From Rhodospirillales bacterium (GTDB lineage: Bacteria > Pseudomonadota > Alphaproteobacteria > JAJFIK01), in contig JAJFIK010000090.1 of assembly GCA_021775005.1 (NCBI GenBank), positions 1 through 44,990 of the forward strand: 44,990 bases of DNA, written 5' to 3'. Below are positions 17,594-25,438 of this stretch, one piece after another. The notes under the pieces were generated by a model. That model did no database searches, was not told the origin of the DNA, and was given only the letters and a program-made list of their open reading frames with translations. Numbering within the stretch: position 1 is the first letter of the stretch; every line of letters begins with the position of its first letter. The translations under genes were made by a program, and so were the position numbers.

Positions 17594-18813
17594 GCGTTCA
17601 AAACCTCAATTGCAGAAAACACAGCAAAGATAGCGGAGCTGATCAAACCCAGTACGGGTACGATCATGGGCACATTCCATACGCCCTTTGGGGGCGGGCC
17701 GCGACGTTTCAAAAGAACGAGCGCCCCGTTGACCAGCGCGAACACCACCAATATGAGCGTCGATGTAATCTCCGCCAATGTGGCAAGGGGTAGGAGCAAC
17801 GTTGCCACCAATACCAACACGCCAACAAGCACGGTTCCCAACAAAGGTGTTCTGGTGAGCGGATTTACGCGCGCTAATACACCAGGTACAGCGCCTTGAT
17901 CGGCCAAGCCATACAGCACCCGCGCTGCCATGATGATTTGAATCAAGGCCCCGTTCACAACCGCCAGCATGGCAATCACGCTCATTAGTGCAGGCGGAAG
18001 ATGGGTAACCCGATCAAACAAAAGCGCCATGGGCGCGTTGGACGCCGCAAGCTCCACAGGCGGCACCATACGCACGGCGACAAAAGATACCGCTACATAC
18101 AAAACTGTGGTTACAACCACCACAATAGCGATGGCCGGCCCCATCGTCCGGCGCGGATCGCGCACCTCTTCGACCACATTGACCATGTCCTCAAAGCCGA
18201 TGAAGGCATAAAACGCCAACACCGCCCCCGACAATATCGCGATGCCGCCGATTGCTGTGCCATCCGCGACGATGGGTATGGGGGCCGCGGAAATAGCATC
18301 GGGCATACCTATTACGACAATGAGTACAAGCGCGCCTGCCTCGATGACGGTCAGGAATGCAGCGACGATAACGGACTCAGCGATACCCCACGCGGCCAAT
18401 CCCGTAAGAGCCAGGATCAGAAAAACTTCGGGCCAAATCTCAGGAACCGGTATGATTGAATGCAAATAACCGGCGAACCCCTGCGCGATGGCCGCCGACG
18501 ATACAATTCCTGCCGCTGCTACCATCAAGCCAACAATGAGCGATAATTCCTTGCGCCCATAGCCTTCAAACACATAGACGGCTTCACCGGCACTTTTGGG
18601 AAACCGCCCCGCGAGTTCGGCAAAACAAAACGCCGTCAGTGCGGAGAGCACCGAGGCAAACAGAAATGAAACGGGCGCAAAGCCCCCCGCCCGCGCCGCC
18701 ACTTCACCGATCAGCACATAAATCCCAGCACCCAGTACTGTGCCGAGGCCGTATAGTGTCACCAGGGGCAAGCTCAGAGCGCGTTTGAGAGTTACGGATT
18801 TAGGATCGTTCAT
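17590..18813 (-). CDS. APC-superfamily amino acid permease
   Basis: A 407-residue, highly hydrophobic protein with about 12 membrane helices. The first helix LYGLGTVLGAGIYVLIGEVA carries the unwound GxG(I)Y substrate-binding segment of APC transporters; FAELAGRFPKSAGEAVYVFEGYGRKE is the conserved helix 2-3 loop, and FYAFIGFEDMVNVVEEVRDPRRTMG matches helix 6-7. It probably carries an amino acid or polyamine across the inner membrane by proton symport or exchange. It shares TTAG with the end of proS. Confidence 0.9.
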   Translation of the reverse strand: MNDPKSVTLKRALSLPLVTLYGLGTVLGAGIYVLIGEVAARAGGFAPVSFLFASVLSALTAFCFAELAGRFPKSAGEAVYVFEGYGRKELSLIVGLMVAAAGIVSSAAIAQGFAGYLHSIIPVPEIWPEVFLILALTGLAAWGIAESVIVAAFLTVIEAGALVLIVVIGMPDAISAAPIPIVADGTAIGGIAILSGAVLAFYAFIGFEDMVNVVEEVRDPRRTMGPAIAIVVVVTTVLYVAVSFVAVRMVPPVELAASNAPMALLFDRVTHLPPALMSVIAMLAVVNGALIQIIMAARVLYGLADQGAVPGVLARVNPLTRTPLLGTVLVGVLVLVATLLLPLATLAEITSTLILVVFALVNGALVLLKRRGPPPKGVWNVPMIVPVLGLISSAIFAVFSAIEVLNA

Positions 18814-18830
18814 GGCCAGTTTCTAACATA

Positions 18831-18873
18831 CAAAACGGGCGCCCATGAAAGCGGAGCGCCCGTATGTTTTTTT
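18831..18873 (-). terminator. Rho-independent terminator after the repeat protein gene
   Basis: A GC-rich stem ACGGGCGC/GCGCCCGT (18835-18842 and 18856-18863, 13-nt loop) is followed on the minus strand by TTTTG and on the plus strand by seven Ts. It sits 23 bp beyond the stop of the secreted repeat protein and could work in both directions. Confidence 0.75.
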
Positions 18874-18895
18874 GAGATACCACTCTCGCTATTGT

Positions 18896-20707
18896 TTAAA
18901 AGTGCGCCTGCGTTTCAGAAATAAACAATGTTGAGGGCGGCAGAGTATCGACGTCACTATATGTGCCAACCCAAATATTGTAGAGCCCTGATGCAGGATC
19001 AAGAAACTCAATTCCTGGATTGAGCCCCGAATAGTCATCTGAACAATGCCAGCTGCCATCGGGAGCATTGACCACCAGCGTCAAGTCAGCCGTGGAAGAC
19101 GCCGAGATGAAGAGGTCATAAGTATCGCCGGCGGTGTAAACCAAATTGTAGTCTGGTGCCGTGGCAACAAATCCGTTGCAGGCAAAATCAAGCCCGCTGG
19201 CATCCTGACTGCCCCCGGCCGCCACTGACACAACATGGGGGTCTGGCAGAAATCCGCTTTCAAGGTTGGCCGTGCCGTAGGAAGGCTCAAGGGACCAATC
19301 CACATCGCTGGTTACCGTGCCGCCGCTGCCATCGGGCCCTAGACCAAGCTCAGATACGGCCAGCAACGCGTCAATAAAATTATCCGCAATGCCAAACTGT
19401 CCCACCCAAACGTCATAGAGCCCTGATTTAGGGCTTTCGAAGGTGACTTGTGGGTTTGGATATCCAGCACCGTCATCGTCACAGTGATAGGTGCCATCGG
19501 GAGCGCGGATAACGAGCACAGTGTCATTTTGCGATGTGGCAGTAAACGTCAACGGCAATTCACCTGCTTCAAAAATGACATCATAGTCCGGCGCGGCGGA
19601 CACAAAGCCCCAACACTGATCGCCAAGTTGGCTGGCATCCTGGCTGCCGCCCGCAACGATATCCACCACATGGGGGTCGGGCAGAAAACCAGTTGTCAGA
19701 GTCACACTGCCAAAGTTGGGATCAAGGGACCAATCGATATCCCCCGTCTGCGCGAAACCACCATCGTCGTCAGGCCCCAGACCAATTTCAGAAATAGCCA
19801 AACGTGCGTCAGCAAGAGCATCACGGTTTTCAGAGCCAAAACGACCGACCCAAATGCTATATAGACCAGAGATGGGAAAGTTGATGAGCAATTGCGGGTT
19901 GGGATAACCCATGCCGTCATCATCGCAGTGGTAGACACCGTCTGGGCTGCGCACCACCAATGTTGTGTCACTCTCAGACATGGCGGAAATTGTCAGGTCG
20001 TACTCACCGCTTGAGTCATATGTCAGATTAAAATCCGGCGCGGCAGAAACCCAACCCCGGCAATGGTCGCCGAGAGTGTTGGCCTCTTGGTTGCCCCCTG
20101 CTACCGCCTCAACAACATGAGGGTCAGGCAGAAACCCCGAGCTGAGCGATACCGAGCCGAAATTGGGCGGCAAGCGCCAATCAATGCCCGCTTGTGGCGG
20201 CACCTTTGTGGGCACCACTTCTTCGGTCACGACGCGCAATTCAGAAATGTGTAGATCGGCTGGTTGCAAGCCCCCATATGCGGAATAGGTGCCAACCCAA
20301 ATATTATAGAGCCCAGATTGTGGCGACCCAAATGTCAGCGCCGGATCAAAACTGCCGTAATCGTCATTGCAATACCACTCTCCATCAGGCCCATTGACCA
20401 CCAGTGTCGTATCAGCCTCAGAGGTAACAGAAATATATAGGGGCAATGCTCCTGCGGTGAACATCAGATCCACATCGGGCGCCCCGGCGACGCTGCCAAT
20501 ACAATCCCCGCCGATGGTCTCGCTCGCATCAAGTTCGCCACCGGCATGGAGTGAAATGCTGTGGGGATCAGGAACAAACCCACTACGCAAATTCACCGTG
20601 CCATAAGTTGGATTTTGTGAAATGTCCTGCGCAATTGCCGCACCGGCAAATGCACCAATCAAAAGCGCCGCGGCAATTGTCGTGCGCGCTAAACCAAAAG
20701 AAGTCAT
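18896..20707 (-). CDS. Secreted protein of four tandem beta-type repeats
   Basis: A 603-residue exported protein. Residues 1-26 are a Sec signal peptide (cleavage after AIA-26). Four homologous units follow, about residues 32-158, 180-309, 329-456 and 474-600. Each has GF(L/V)PDPH, a Gly-Gly turn, a Cys about 25 residues later, APD, an acidic DTTLVV..PDG..C.DD(Y/D) cluster and SGLY.IWVG. Each repeat has exactly two Cys (69/113, 216/261, 365/409, 510/555), so a disulfide per domain is likely. The Asp clusters may bind calcium. Overall pattern resembles bacterial pre-peptidase-like beta domains, but no enzyme domain is attached. GGAGG precedes ATG 20707; the extended upstream frame has no signal sequence. 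Confidence 0.85.
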   Translation of the reverse strand: MTSFGLARTTIAAALLIGAFAGAAIAQDISQNPTYGTVNLRSGFVPDPHSISLHAGGELDASETIGGDCIGSVAGAPDVDLMFTAGALPLYISVTSEADTTLVVNGPDGEWYCNDDYGSFDPALTFGSPQSGLYNIWVGTYSAYGGLQPADLHISELRVVTEEVVPTKVPPQAGIDWRLPPNFGSVSLSSGFLPDPHVVEAVAGGNQEANTLGDHCRGWVSAAPDFNLTYDSSGEYDLTISAMSESDTTLVVRSPDGVYHCDDDGMGYPNPQLLINFPISGLYSIWVGRFGSENRDALADARLAISEIGLGPDDDGGFAQTGDIDWSLDPNFGSVTLTTGFLPDPHVVDIVAGGSQDASQLGDQCWGFVSAAPDYDVIFEAGELPLTFTATSQNDTVLVIRAPDGTYHCDDDGAGYPNPQVTFESPKSGLYDVWVGQFGIADNFIDALLAVSELGLGPDGSGGTVTSDVDWSLEPSYGTANLESGFLPDPHVVSVAAGGSQDASGLDFACNGFVATAPDYNLVYTAGDTYDLFISASSTADLTLVVNAPDGSWHCSDDYSGLNPGIEFLDPASGLYNIWVGTYSDVDTLPPSTLFISETQAHF

Positions 20708-20886
20708 TTGATTTCCCTCCGCGTGGGTCCGGGGTGCCTGACGGGGGCCCGGCATCGGCCCTGCCCATAATCTGGCATACCTAGCGCTGAACACACCATG
20801 AATTTGCACTGCCTGGGCGCAGTTTGATCGCCAATCGCGGCGAAATAACGCGGGCAATGTGGAAAATTGTGGTGAAACGGTGCGCC

Positions 20887-21263
20887 CTAGCGCTCAACCC
20901 AACTGGGCGGGGCCTCGAAGGATGGCGTTTGACTACAAGGGTCCACAGCTGTGCTGGTGAGGACGTTCGCTTCGGCGTGATGGCCAAAACATTGCCGCGC
21001 GGCACATCAAACTCGTAAACCGTAACGCCCGCCAATGCGCCTTGCGCTGACCGCAGATTGACGGACGCGCCTTCTTCTAAGCCGAGCGCTGCCATATCGT
21101 CGGAGTTCATTAACACCGACCAGCGCGTTTTGGTCCCGCGATAGGTATCCTTCTCCTCATATATGATGGAGTTGAACTGACCTTCGCTGCGGATCGTTGA
21201 AAGAGTGAACGGCGCATCAGAAACCGCGCGCCGCGGCAAGGCAACGACCTTAAACTGCGCACG
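20887..21263 (-). pseudogene. Truncated, frameshifted molybdopterin oxidoreductase (FdhF/YdeP-like) C-terminus
   Basis: The minus strand encodes about 120 C-terminal residues of a formate-dehydrogenase-alpha-like protein: TLSTIRSEGQFNSIIYEEKD, then NSDDMAALGLEEG and FDVPRGNVLA, which form the molybdopterin-dinucleotide-binding domain. After FDVPRGNVLA the frame is lost; shifting by one base near 20977-20985 restores HAEANVLTSTAVDP, the expected family ending, with a stop at 20887. A single-base deletion explains this. The 5' part of the gene (several hundred residues) is absent: homology ends near 21263, immediately before a short dispersed repeat at 21275. The flanking 20708-20886 holds no visible gene. 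Confidence 0.75.
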
Positions 21264-21274
21264 GCGAACTCGTG

Positions 21275-21295
21275 GTGAGCGAAAAAATGGTGCCC
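21275..21295 (+). repeat. Short dispersed repeat, copy 1
   Basis: These 21 bp (GTGAGCG, six A, TGGTGCCC) are identical to 39225-39245 at the 3' end of tRNA-Leu and share 19 bp with 36963-36981, all in the same orientation. It marks the point where the molybdopterin oxidoreductase pseudogene stops. Confidence 0.7.
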
Positions 21296-21313
21296 GGAGG
21301 CGGCGCGCGAACC

Positions 21314-21329
21314 TCAAATGCGCATTTGA
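21314..21329. promoter_or_regulatory. 16-bp perfect palindrome
   Basis: TCAAATGCGCATTTGA is a perfect self-complementary sequence next to repeat copy 1. It could be an operator or an element-end relic. The remaining bases between 21330 and the MFS stop at 21499 hold nothing recognisable. Confidence 0.35.
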
Positions 21330-21498
21330 CACACGAATGTTCAACGCGGTCGTGGCCCGCAGGGTTTTGCTAATCCGTTCCCCCTCATGTGCGATATGCT
21401 CCTATCTATCCCATCCGAGCCGATCAAATGTCCTGATTGGGGGAACAATGCTGAACATCATATTTCGGCAAGTGACTCAATTTCGTGCCTCCGTCCAC

Positions 21499-22818
21499 CT
21501 ACCCATTCCTCGGCCAATGTGGGTGGTCGTCATCAATCACATAGGGATGGCTGTGGGACCGTGACCCACGAATGTGAGGGTGATCTTCCGGAAGATCATC
21601 GTGCCGATGTTCCAAGTCATACGTTTTCGTGTTGGGCCAAAGAATTTTTGCCGAAATCAACCCAACAGCGGCCAGGGCCGCCATAGAGTAAAATGCTGTC
21701 GTTGGCCCAGATGTGGTGATTAGCCAACCGGCCAGGGGATAAGTGATAAGCCAACAGACATGGGAGAGGGCAAACTGCGCTGCAAAAACGGCCGGGCGAT
21801 CTTCTGGATGGGCGGACCGTCGAAGCAAGCGTCCAGACGGAGTTAGAATGGTCGAGTATCCGATTCCAATCACGAACCACGCACCAAGAAGCGCCGCCCA
21901 TGTCAACCGGTAGAGCTCGATTGCCACAGCGGGAATGACAAGTGCGGACAAGAGAACGGTTGCGCCGCCAATCATCACTTGCTGATCGGGAAGCCGGTCC
22001 AATAAGCGTGGCAGCACAAGGGCGGCGAGCATAGAGCCACCACCGAAAGCGCCGAGCGCGATGGCAACCTCAGCCTCACCTAGCGCGAGATCAGCACGGA
22101 CCAGGACGACCGTGTTGACCAGTACCATAGCTCCCGCAGCAGCGGCGGCGAGGTTTAGAGAAAGAAGGCCCCGTAGCCGTGGTGTGCTAAGGTAGATGCG
22201 AATGCCGCGCGTGGTTTGCTCATAAATGCCGCGTGGGGTGGAAGCCCTGGGGCTGGGCAGCAATACCGAAACCACCAGGAAAGCAGAGGCGGCGAACCCG
22301 ACGGCTGTCCCGATGAAGAGCGCATGATAGCTCACAAACGCCAGCATGATCGCGGCAAACATGGGGCTGATCAGGTTCTCCAGATCATAGGCAAGGCGGG
22401 AGAGTGACAGCGCGCGCGTATAGCGGCCCTCTTCAGGCAGGATGTCCGGTATTGTGGCCTGAAACGTCGGTGTGAACGCGGCGGACGCCGATTGCAGCAA
22501 GAATATCAGCACATAAACCTGCCATATCTCGGTAACGAAGGGCAAAAGCAATGCCACGCCTGCACGGATTAGATCGAGACCAACAAGCATGGTCCGGCGC
22601 GGCACACGATCTGCAAAGGCCCCGGCAATCGGTGCAATGCCAACATAGGCGACCATCTTGATGGTGAAAACGGTGCCTAACACCAGCCCCGCCCGCTCGC
22701 CCGCCATGTCATATGCCAGAAGACCAAGGGCAACCGTCGTCAGCCCGGTGCCCAGAAGGGCCACAATCTGGGCCAGGAACAAGTGGCGATAGGTCCTGTC
22801 GGCAAGGACGGAGAGCAT
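21499..22818 (-). CDS. MFS transporter with His-rich C-terminus, NreB-like metal exporter
   Basis: A 439-residue, 12-helix major facilitator protein. The loop 2-3 signature is ADRVPRRTM. The last 35 residues hold eight His mixed with Asp (HRHDD, DHPH, SHSHP, DHPH). A His-rich cytoplasmic tail on an MFS exporter is the hallmark of NreB-type nickel efflux proteins. The gene lies 12 bp after a DmeR/RcnR-family repressor and is surely co-transcribed with it, supporting Ni/Co export across the inner membrane. ATG 22818 has an AGAGG site about 11 bp upstream. Confidence 0.82.
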   Translation of the reverse strand: MLSVLADRTYRHLFLAQIVALLGTGLTTVALGLLAYDMAGERAGLVLGTVFTIKMVAYVGIAPIAGAFADRVPRRTMLVGLDLIRAGVALLLPFVTEIWQVYVLIFLLQSASAAFTPTFQATIPDILPEEGRYTRALSLSRLAYDLENLISPMFAAIMLAFVSYHALFIGTAVGFAASAFLVVSVLLPSPRASTPRGIYEQTTRGIRIYLSTPRLRGLLSLNLAAAAAGAMVLVNTVVLVRADLALGEAEVAIALGAFGGGSMLAALVLPRLLDRLPDQQVMIGGATVLLSALVIPAVAIELYRLTWAALLGAWFVIGIGYSTILTPSGRLLRRSAHPEDRPAVFAAQFALSHVCWLITYPLAGWLITTSGPTTAFYSMAALAAVGLISAKILWPNTKTYDLEHRHDDLPEDHPHIRGSRSHSHPYVIDDDHPHWPRNG

Positions 22819-22830
22819 GAGGAAAGCCTC

Positions 22831-23103
22831 TTAGAGGTATTTGGCGATGGCTTTGAACTCTGTCGTGTCCAAGCGACTGGCGGCATCCGCACTGGCGGCG
22901 TCCAAGCAATGATTGATGTGATCCTGAATTAGAACCCGCTTGGCTTGTGTGATTGCTTTTTCAACCGCATAAAGCTGCTGTGCGCTGTCAACGCAAGGAC
23001 GGCCACTTTCGATCATCTCAATGACGCTATGTAAATGACCATCAGCCCGTTTCAGTCGTTTGACGATATCGTGATGGGTTGTATGTTGGATTGACTTTAT
23101 CAT
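22831..23103 (-). CDS. DmeR/RcnR-type metal-sensing repressor (CsoR family)
   Basis: A 90-residue all-helical DNA-binding repressor of the CsoR/RcnR/FrmR family, without a helix-turn-helix. RLKRADGHLHSVIEMIE and QQLYAVEKAITQAK are the family's helices 1 and 2. Candidate metal ligands are His7/His10/His11, Cys37 (GRPC), His62, His65 and Cys66 (DHINHC). The Cys-His arrangement with N-terminal His fits the Ni/Co-responsive RcnR/DmeR branch more than CsoR (Cu) or FrmR (formaldehyde). It heads an operon with the MFS exporter. Its promoter spacer contains the probable operator; the predicted transcript starts at or next to the ATG (leaderless). Confidence 0.9.
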   Translation of the reverse strand: MIKSIQHTTHHDIVKRLKRADGHLHSVIEMIESGRPCVDSAQQLYAVEKAITQAKRVLIQDHINHCLDAASADAASRLDTTEFKAIAKYL

Positions 23104-23138
23104 ACAAAAACAATATCCTCCCCAGGGGGATAAGACAA
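23091..23138. promoter_or_regulatory. Overlapping divergent promoters with a DmeR-type operator
   Basis: A C/G-tract inverted repeat at 23114-23132 (TATCC arm, CCCC/GGGG core, GGATA arm; two mismatches) matches the RcnR/CsoR-family operator style. Rightward promoter: TTGACT at 23091-23096, 17-bp spacer, TATCCT at 23114-23119, whose -10 is the left operator arm. Leftward promoter: TTGTCT at 23138-23133, 17-bp spacer, TATTGT at 23115-23110, whose spacer is the operator. The leftward start site falls at the dmeR-like ATG. One site could therefore repress both operons. Confidence 0.6.
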
Positions 23139-23180
23139 GCAGCTGACCATTGTGCCAAGCTGCAAATCAACCAACGGGCA

Positions 23181-23543
23181 GTGATAGTGCGTCGCGTAAG
23201 AGCCATCATCCAGATCGTATTAACGATCTCACTAACGCTTGGGCTCGTCCTGTCTGCCAGTTCCTGGTCTTTGCCCCATGACCCTATTGAGCCCCTGACA
23301 ATCAGTGCCGGGCAGCAGGCCGAGATCGCCGAGCACGGTCATTCCCATGACGTGATCGACAGCCGGAGCCACGCCTTCCACAGCCACACCCCTGAAGTGG
23401 CCGACCATGATCATACCGTCAGCTTCCTGCTTCCACAGGCAACATCAGAGCATGCAGCCTTGGACAACGCCCGATGGCTGCTGCCTTCAGCACGCTTGTG
23501 GCAGGCCCCGGCGTTCAATCTGGATAAACCTCCGCGGGGATAA
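23181..23543 (+). CDS. His-rich exported small protein
   Basis: About 120 residues, not assigned to a named family. A Sec-type signal or single anchor (VRAIIQIVLTISLTLGLVLSAS) is followed by a region rich in His and Asp (EHGHSHD, RSHAFHSHTPE, DHDHTV). This composition implies a periplasmic metal-binding or metal-buffering role. GTG 23181 is the proposed start; the frame is open further upstream, but that part overlaps the operator and the divergent promoter, and the ribosome site is weak. First gene of the rightward operon with the HupE/UreJ-type permease. Metal specificity is inferred from the DmeR-type operator only. Confidence 0.6.
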   Translation: MIVRRVRAIIQIVLTISLTLGLVLSASSWSLPHDPIEPLTISAGQQAEIAEHGHSHDVIDSRSHAFHSHTPEVADHDHTVSFLLPQATSEHAALDNARWLLPSARLWQAPAFNLDKPPRG

Positions 23544-23599
23544 AGCGCGCACCTTTTTAGCGTCTTCATCCAACCAATAACCAACGCGGAAACTATTCA

Positions 23600-24334
23600 A
23601 TGATTTTCAACCGACTTTTCGGGTCGGGGGACCACCCTCAGTTGGGGCGGTCGCTCTTGACCCTCATGGCCATTGTCTGTCTGGCGGTTCTTGCCAGCGG
23701 CACATCGGCTTTCGCCCATGCCGTCACAGAGGGCGACAAGGGCTACATTATGGAGATCAGCGGCGTAAACCTGATCCCCTTTATCTATCTGGGGGCCAAG
23801 CACATGGTCACCGGATATGATCACCTGCTGTTCCTCTTTGCCGTCGTCTTCTTCCTCTACAAGATGAAGCACGTTGGCATTTATGTCAGCCTTTTCGCGC
23901 TTGGTCATTCAACAACCATGCTACTGGGCGTCTATTTCGATTGGAACGTCAGTTCCTACCTGATCGATGCCATCATCGGTCTCTCGGTGGTCTACAAAGG
24001 GCTCGACAATCTCGGCGCTTACCAACGCTGGTTCGGGGTACAGCCCAACACCAAGGCGGCAACACTGATCTTCGGCTTCTTTCACGGGCTGGGGCTGGCG
24101 ACCAAACTTCTTGATTACGACATTTCCGAAGAGGGTCTTCTGCCCAACCTTCTGGCCTTCAACGTCGGCGTTGAAGCGGGGCAGCTGATCGCCCTTGGCA
24201 TGATCCTGATTGTCATGGGCTATTGGCGCAAAACCGCCAGTTTCTGGAAGCACGCTTACACCGCAAACGTCATGATTATGTGGGCCGGGTTCATGCTGAT
24301 CGGATATCAGCTTGCCGGCTATTTCACCGCCTGA
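23600..24334 (+). CDS. HupE/UreJ family metal permease
   Basis: A 244-residue inner-membrane protein with an N-terminal signal-like segment (through AFAHA) and about six further helices. The family signatures GYDHLLFLFAVVFF, ALGHSTTM and FGFFHGLGLATKL provide the conserved His and Asp residues of HupE/UreJ-2 proteins, which include nickel, cobalt and copper permeases. Lying downstream of a His-rich exported protein and divergent from a Ni/Co-type repressor, it probably moves Ni or Co. Direction (uptake or export) is not clear, since association with a repressor and exporter favours resistance while the family is better known for uptake. Confidence 0.85.
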   Translation: MIFNRLFGSGDHPQLGRSLLTLMAIVCLAVLASGTSAFAHAVTEGDKGYIMEISGVNLIPFIYLGAKHMVTGYDHLLFLFAVVFFLYKMKHVGIYVSLFALGHSTTMLLGVYFDWNVSSYLIDAIIGLSVVYKGLDNLGAYQRWFGVQPNTKAATLIFGFFHGLGLATKLLDYDISEEGLLPNLLAFNVGVEAGQLIALGMILIVMGYWRKTASFWKHAYTANVMIMWAGFMLIGYQLAGYFTA

Positions 24335-24357
24335 TCCCAAACTCGGAGACTATTCAA

Positions 24358-24951
24358 ATGCACAATGCAATCAAACCAAACCCTGAAGATCTGCCAAGCT
24401 CGGCACAATTGTTGAAATCAACCGTCATCGCAGCTGTTGCAGCGGTGGTTATCCTGGTCACCATCGTTCTTCCGTCCGAATACGGAATTGATCCAACCCG
24501 CATTGGCGGCATATTGGGCCTGGCCAACATGGGTGAGATAAAAACCCAACTGGCAGAAGAAGCAGTGGCCGACGGGCAGGTGGAACTTCAAAGCCAAAGC
24601 GGCAGTTTCGATCAGTCAAGCCTTCTGAACGAGGTCGCATGGACCGACGAAGTCAGCGTTATCCTGACCCCTGGGGAAGGCATAGAAATCAAATTAGCGA
24701 TGGACGAGGGTGCCATAGCCGAGTTCGCATGGACCGTTGAGGGCGGCGTTGTAAACTACGACCTGCATGGAGACGGCGGGGGGCAATCCACCACCTATGG
24801 AAGAGGCCGCGCAGTCCCCGGGCACGAAGGATCCTTGACGGCGGCCTTCACGGGCAATCACGGATGGTTCTGGCGCAATCGCGACGACCAGGATGTTAGC
24901 GTCACCTTGTTCGTTCGGGGGGCTTACAGCGAGGTCATAGGAGCAAACTAA
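24358..24951 (+). CDS. Transmembrane-anchored periplasmic protein next to HupE/UreJ
   Basis: A 197-residue protein with one N-terminal membrane helix (about residues 22-42, TVIAAVAAVVILVTIVL) and a periplasmic domain. The domain ends in a beta-rich part with a YDLHGDGGGQSTTYGRG segment and GNHGWFWRNRDD. Proteins of this layout are repeatedly annotated as transmembrane anchor proteins beside HupE/UreJ genes; their job is unknown. GGAG precedes ATG 24358, and it lies 23 bp after the permease, in the same operon. It may be a partner or assembly factor for the permease. Confidence 0.75.
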   Translation: MHNAIKPNPEDLPSSAQLLKSTVIAAVAAVVILVTIVLPSEYGIDPTRIGGILGLANMGEIKTQLAEEAVADGQVELQSQSGSFDQSSLLNEVAWTDEVSVILTPGEGIEIKLAMDEGAIAEFAWTVEGGVVNYDLHGDGGGQSTTYGRGRAVPGHEGSLTAAFTGNHGWFWRNRDDQDVSVTLFVRGAYSEVIGAN

Positions 24952-25044
24952 GCAAAGCTCACCCAAACGCCCGACCGGGCGCGGCGCAGAAGACGCCGAC
25001 CCATTAGCGAGACAGCGCCTTCTTGGTTTGTCAGCAGGTCGCTT

Positions 25045-25308
25045 CTACCTGATTGGCAAATTGTAGAAGGTTGCGATCAACCAACCGAGAACGGCGGATG
25101 ACAATGACCAAAGGATCAGGCCGACCACAAAGCCAACCAAACTCATGGACCAGGACATGGCGGAGAGGTCGGCGTGCACCATGCTGCCGGATGCACCCAT
25201 CATGCTGCCGGGCATTATGGCGACGAGCGCTGAGCAGATCGTCCAAAGAACGGCGGCCGCCATCGCCGCTGCCAGGGCCAGTTTTGTCGCTTCGAGTTTC
25301 ATTTTCAT
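25045..25308 (-). CDS. DUF5676-type small membrane protein
   Basis: An 87-residue protein with two hydrophobic helices (about residues 8-31 and 50-77), separated by a Met/Ser/Gly-rich loop (IMPGSMMGASGSM). It fits the DUF5676 family, often found beside heavy-metal efflux genes. GAGGAGC lies just before ATG 25308; longer frame extensions lack this site. It is transcribed leftwards, divergent from the methyltransferase, and the CueR-type site at 25373 lies in the shared upstream region. The Met-rich loop could contact copper; function is unknown. Confidence 0.7.
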   Translation of the reverse strand: MKMKLEATKLALAAAMAAAVLWTICSALVAIMPGSMMGASGSMVHADLSAMSWSMSLVGFVVGLILWSLSSAVLGWLIATFYNLPIR

Positions 25309-25372
25309 GCTCCTCATTTGGGGTTCAGCTTCCAAGGGGTAGAGAACGCAACACAGGCTTGTGGCTTGACTA

Positions 25373-25403
25373 TTGACCTTCCACCCGCTGGAAGGTCTAG
25401 GGT
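25373..25403 (+). promoter_or_regulatory. CueR/HmrR-type (MerR family) promoter, copy 1
   Basis: TTGACC at 25373-25378 and TAGGGT at 25398-25403 are separated by 19 bp, the over-long spacer typical of MerR-regulated promoters. The spacer holds perfect 7-bp arms ACCTTCC and GGAAGGT, 7 bp apart, as in copper CueR/HmrR operators. It drives the methyltransferase gene 36 bp downstream. No MerR-type regulator is encoded in the window. Confidence 0.8.
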
Positions 25404-25438
25404 GCCATTTGACGCAGGCTTCAAGGGAAACGGGCCCA

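Noticed and set aside
21288-21340. Possible tRNA 3' remnant at repeat copy 1
   Set aside because: The minus strand reads GGTTCG and ends GGGCACCA, but T-arm stems do not pair properly and no acceptor partner or anticodon arm exists; kept only as part of the repeat.
23104-23130. GGGGAGG before the DmeR-like start taken as a ribosome site
   Set aside because: Too far from the ATG and better explained as the core of the inverted-repeat operator.
24966-24990. CGCCCG/CGGGCG inverted repeat after the anchored protein gene
   Set aside because: Only a 2-nt loop and no T run, so not a credible terminator.
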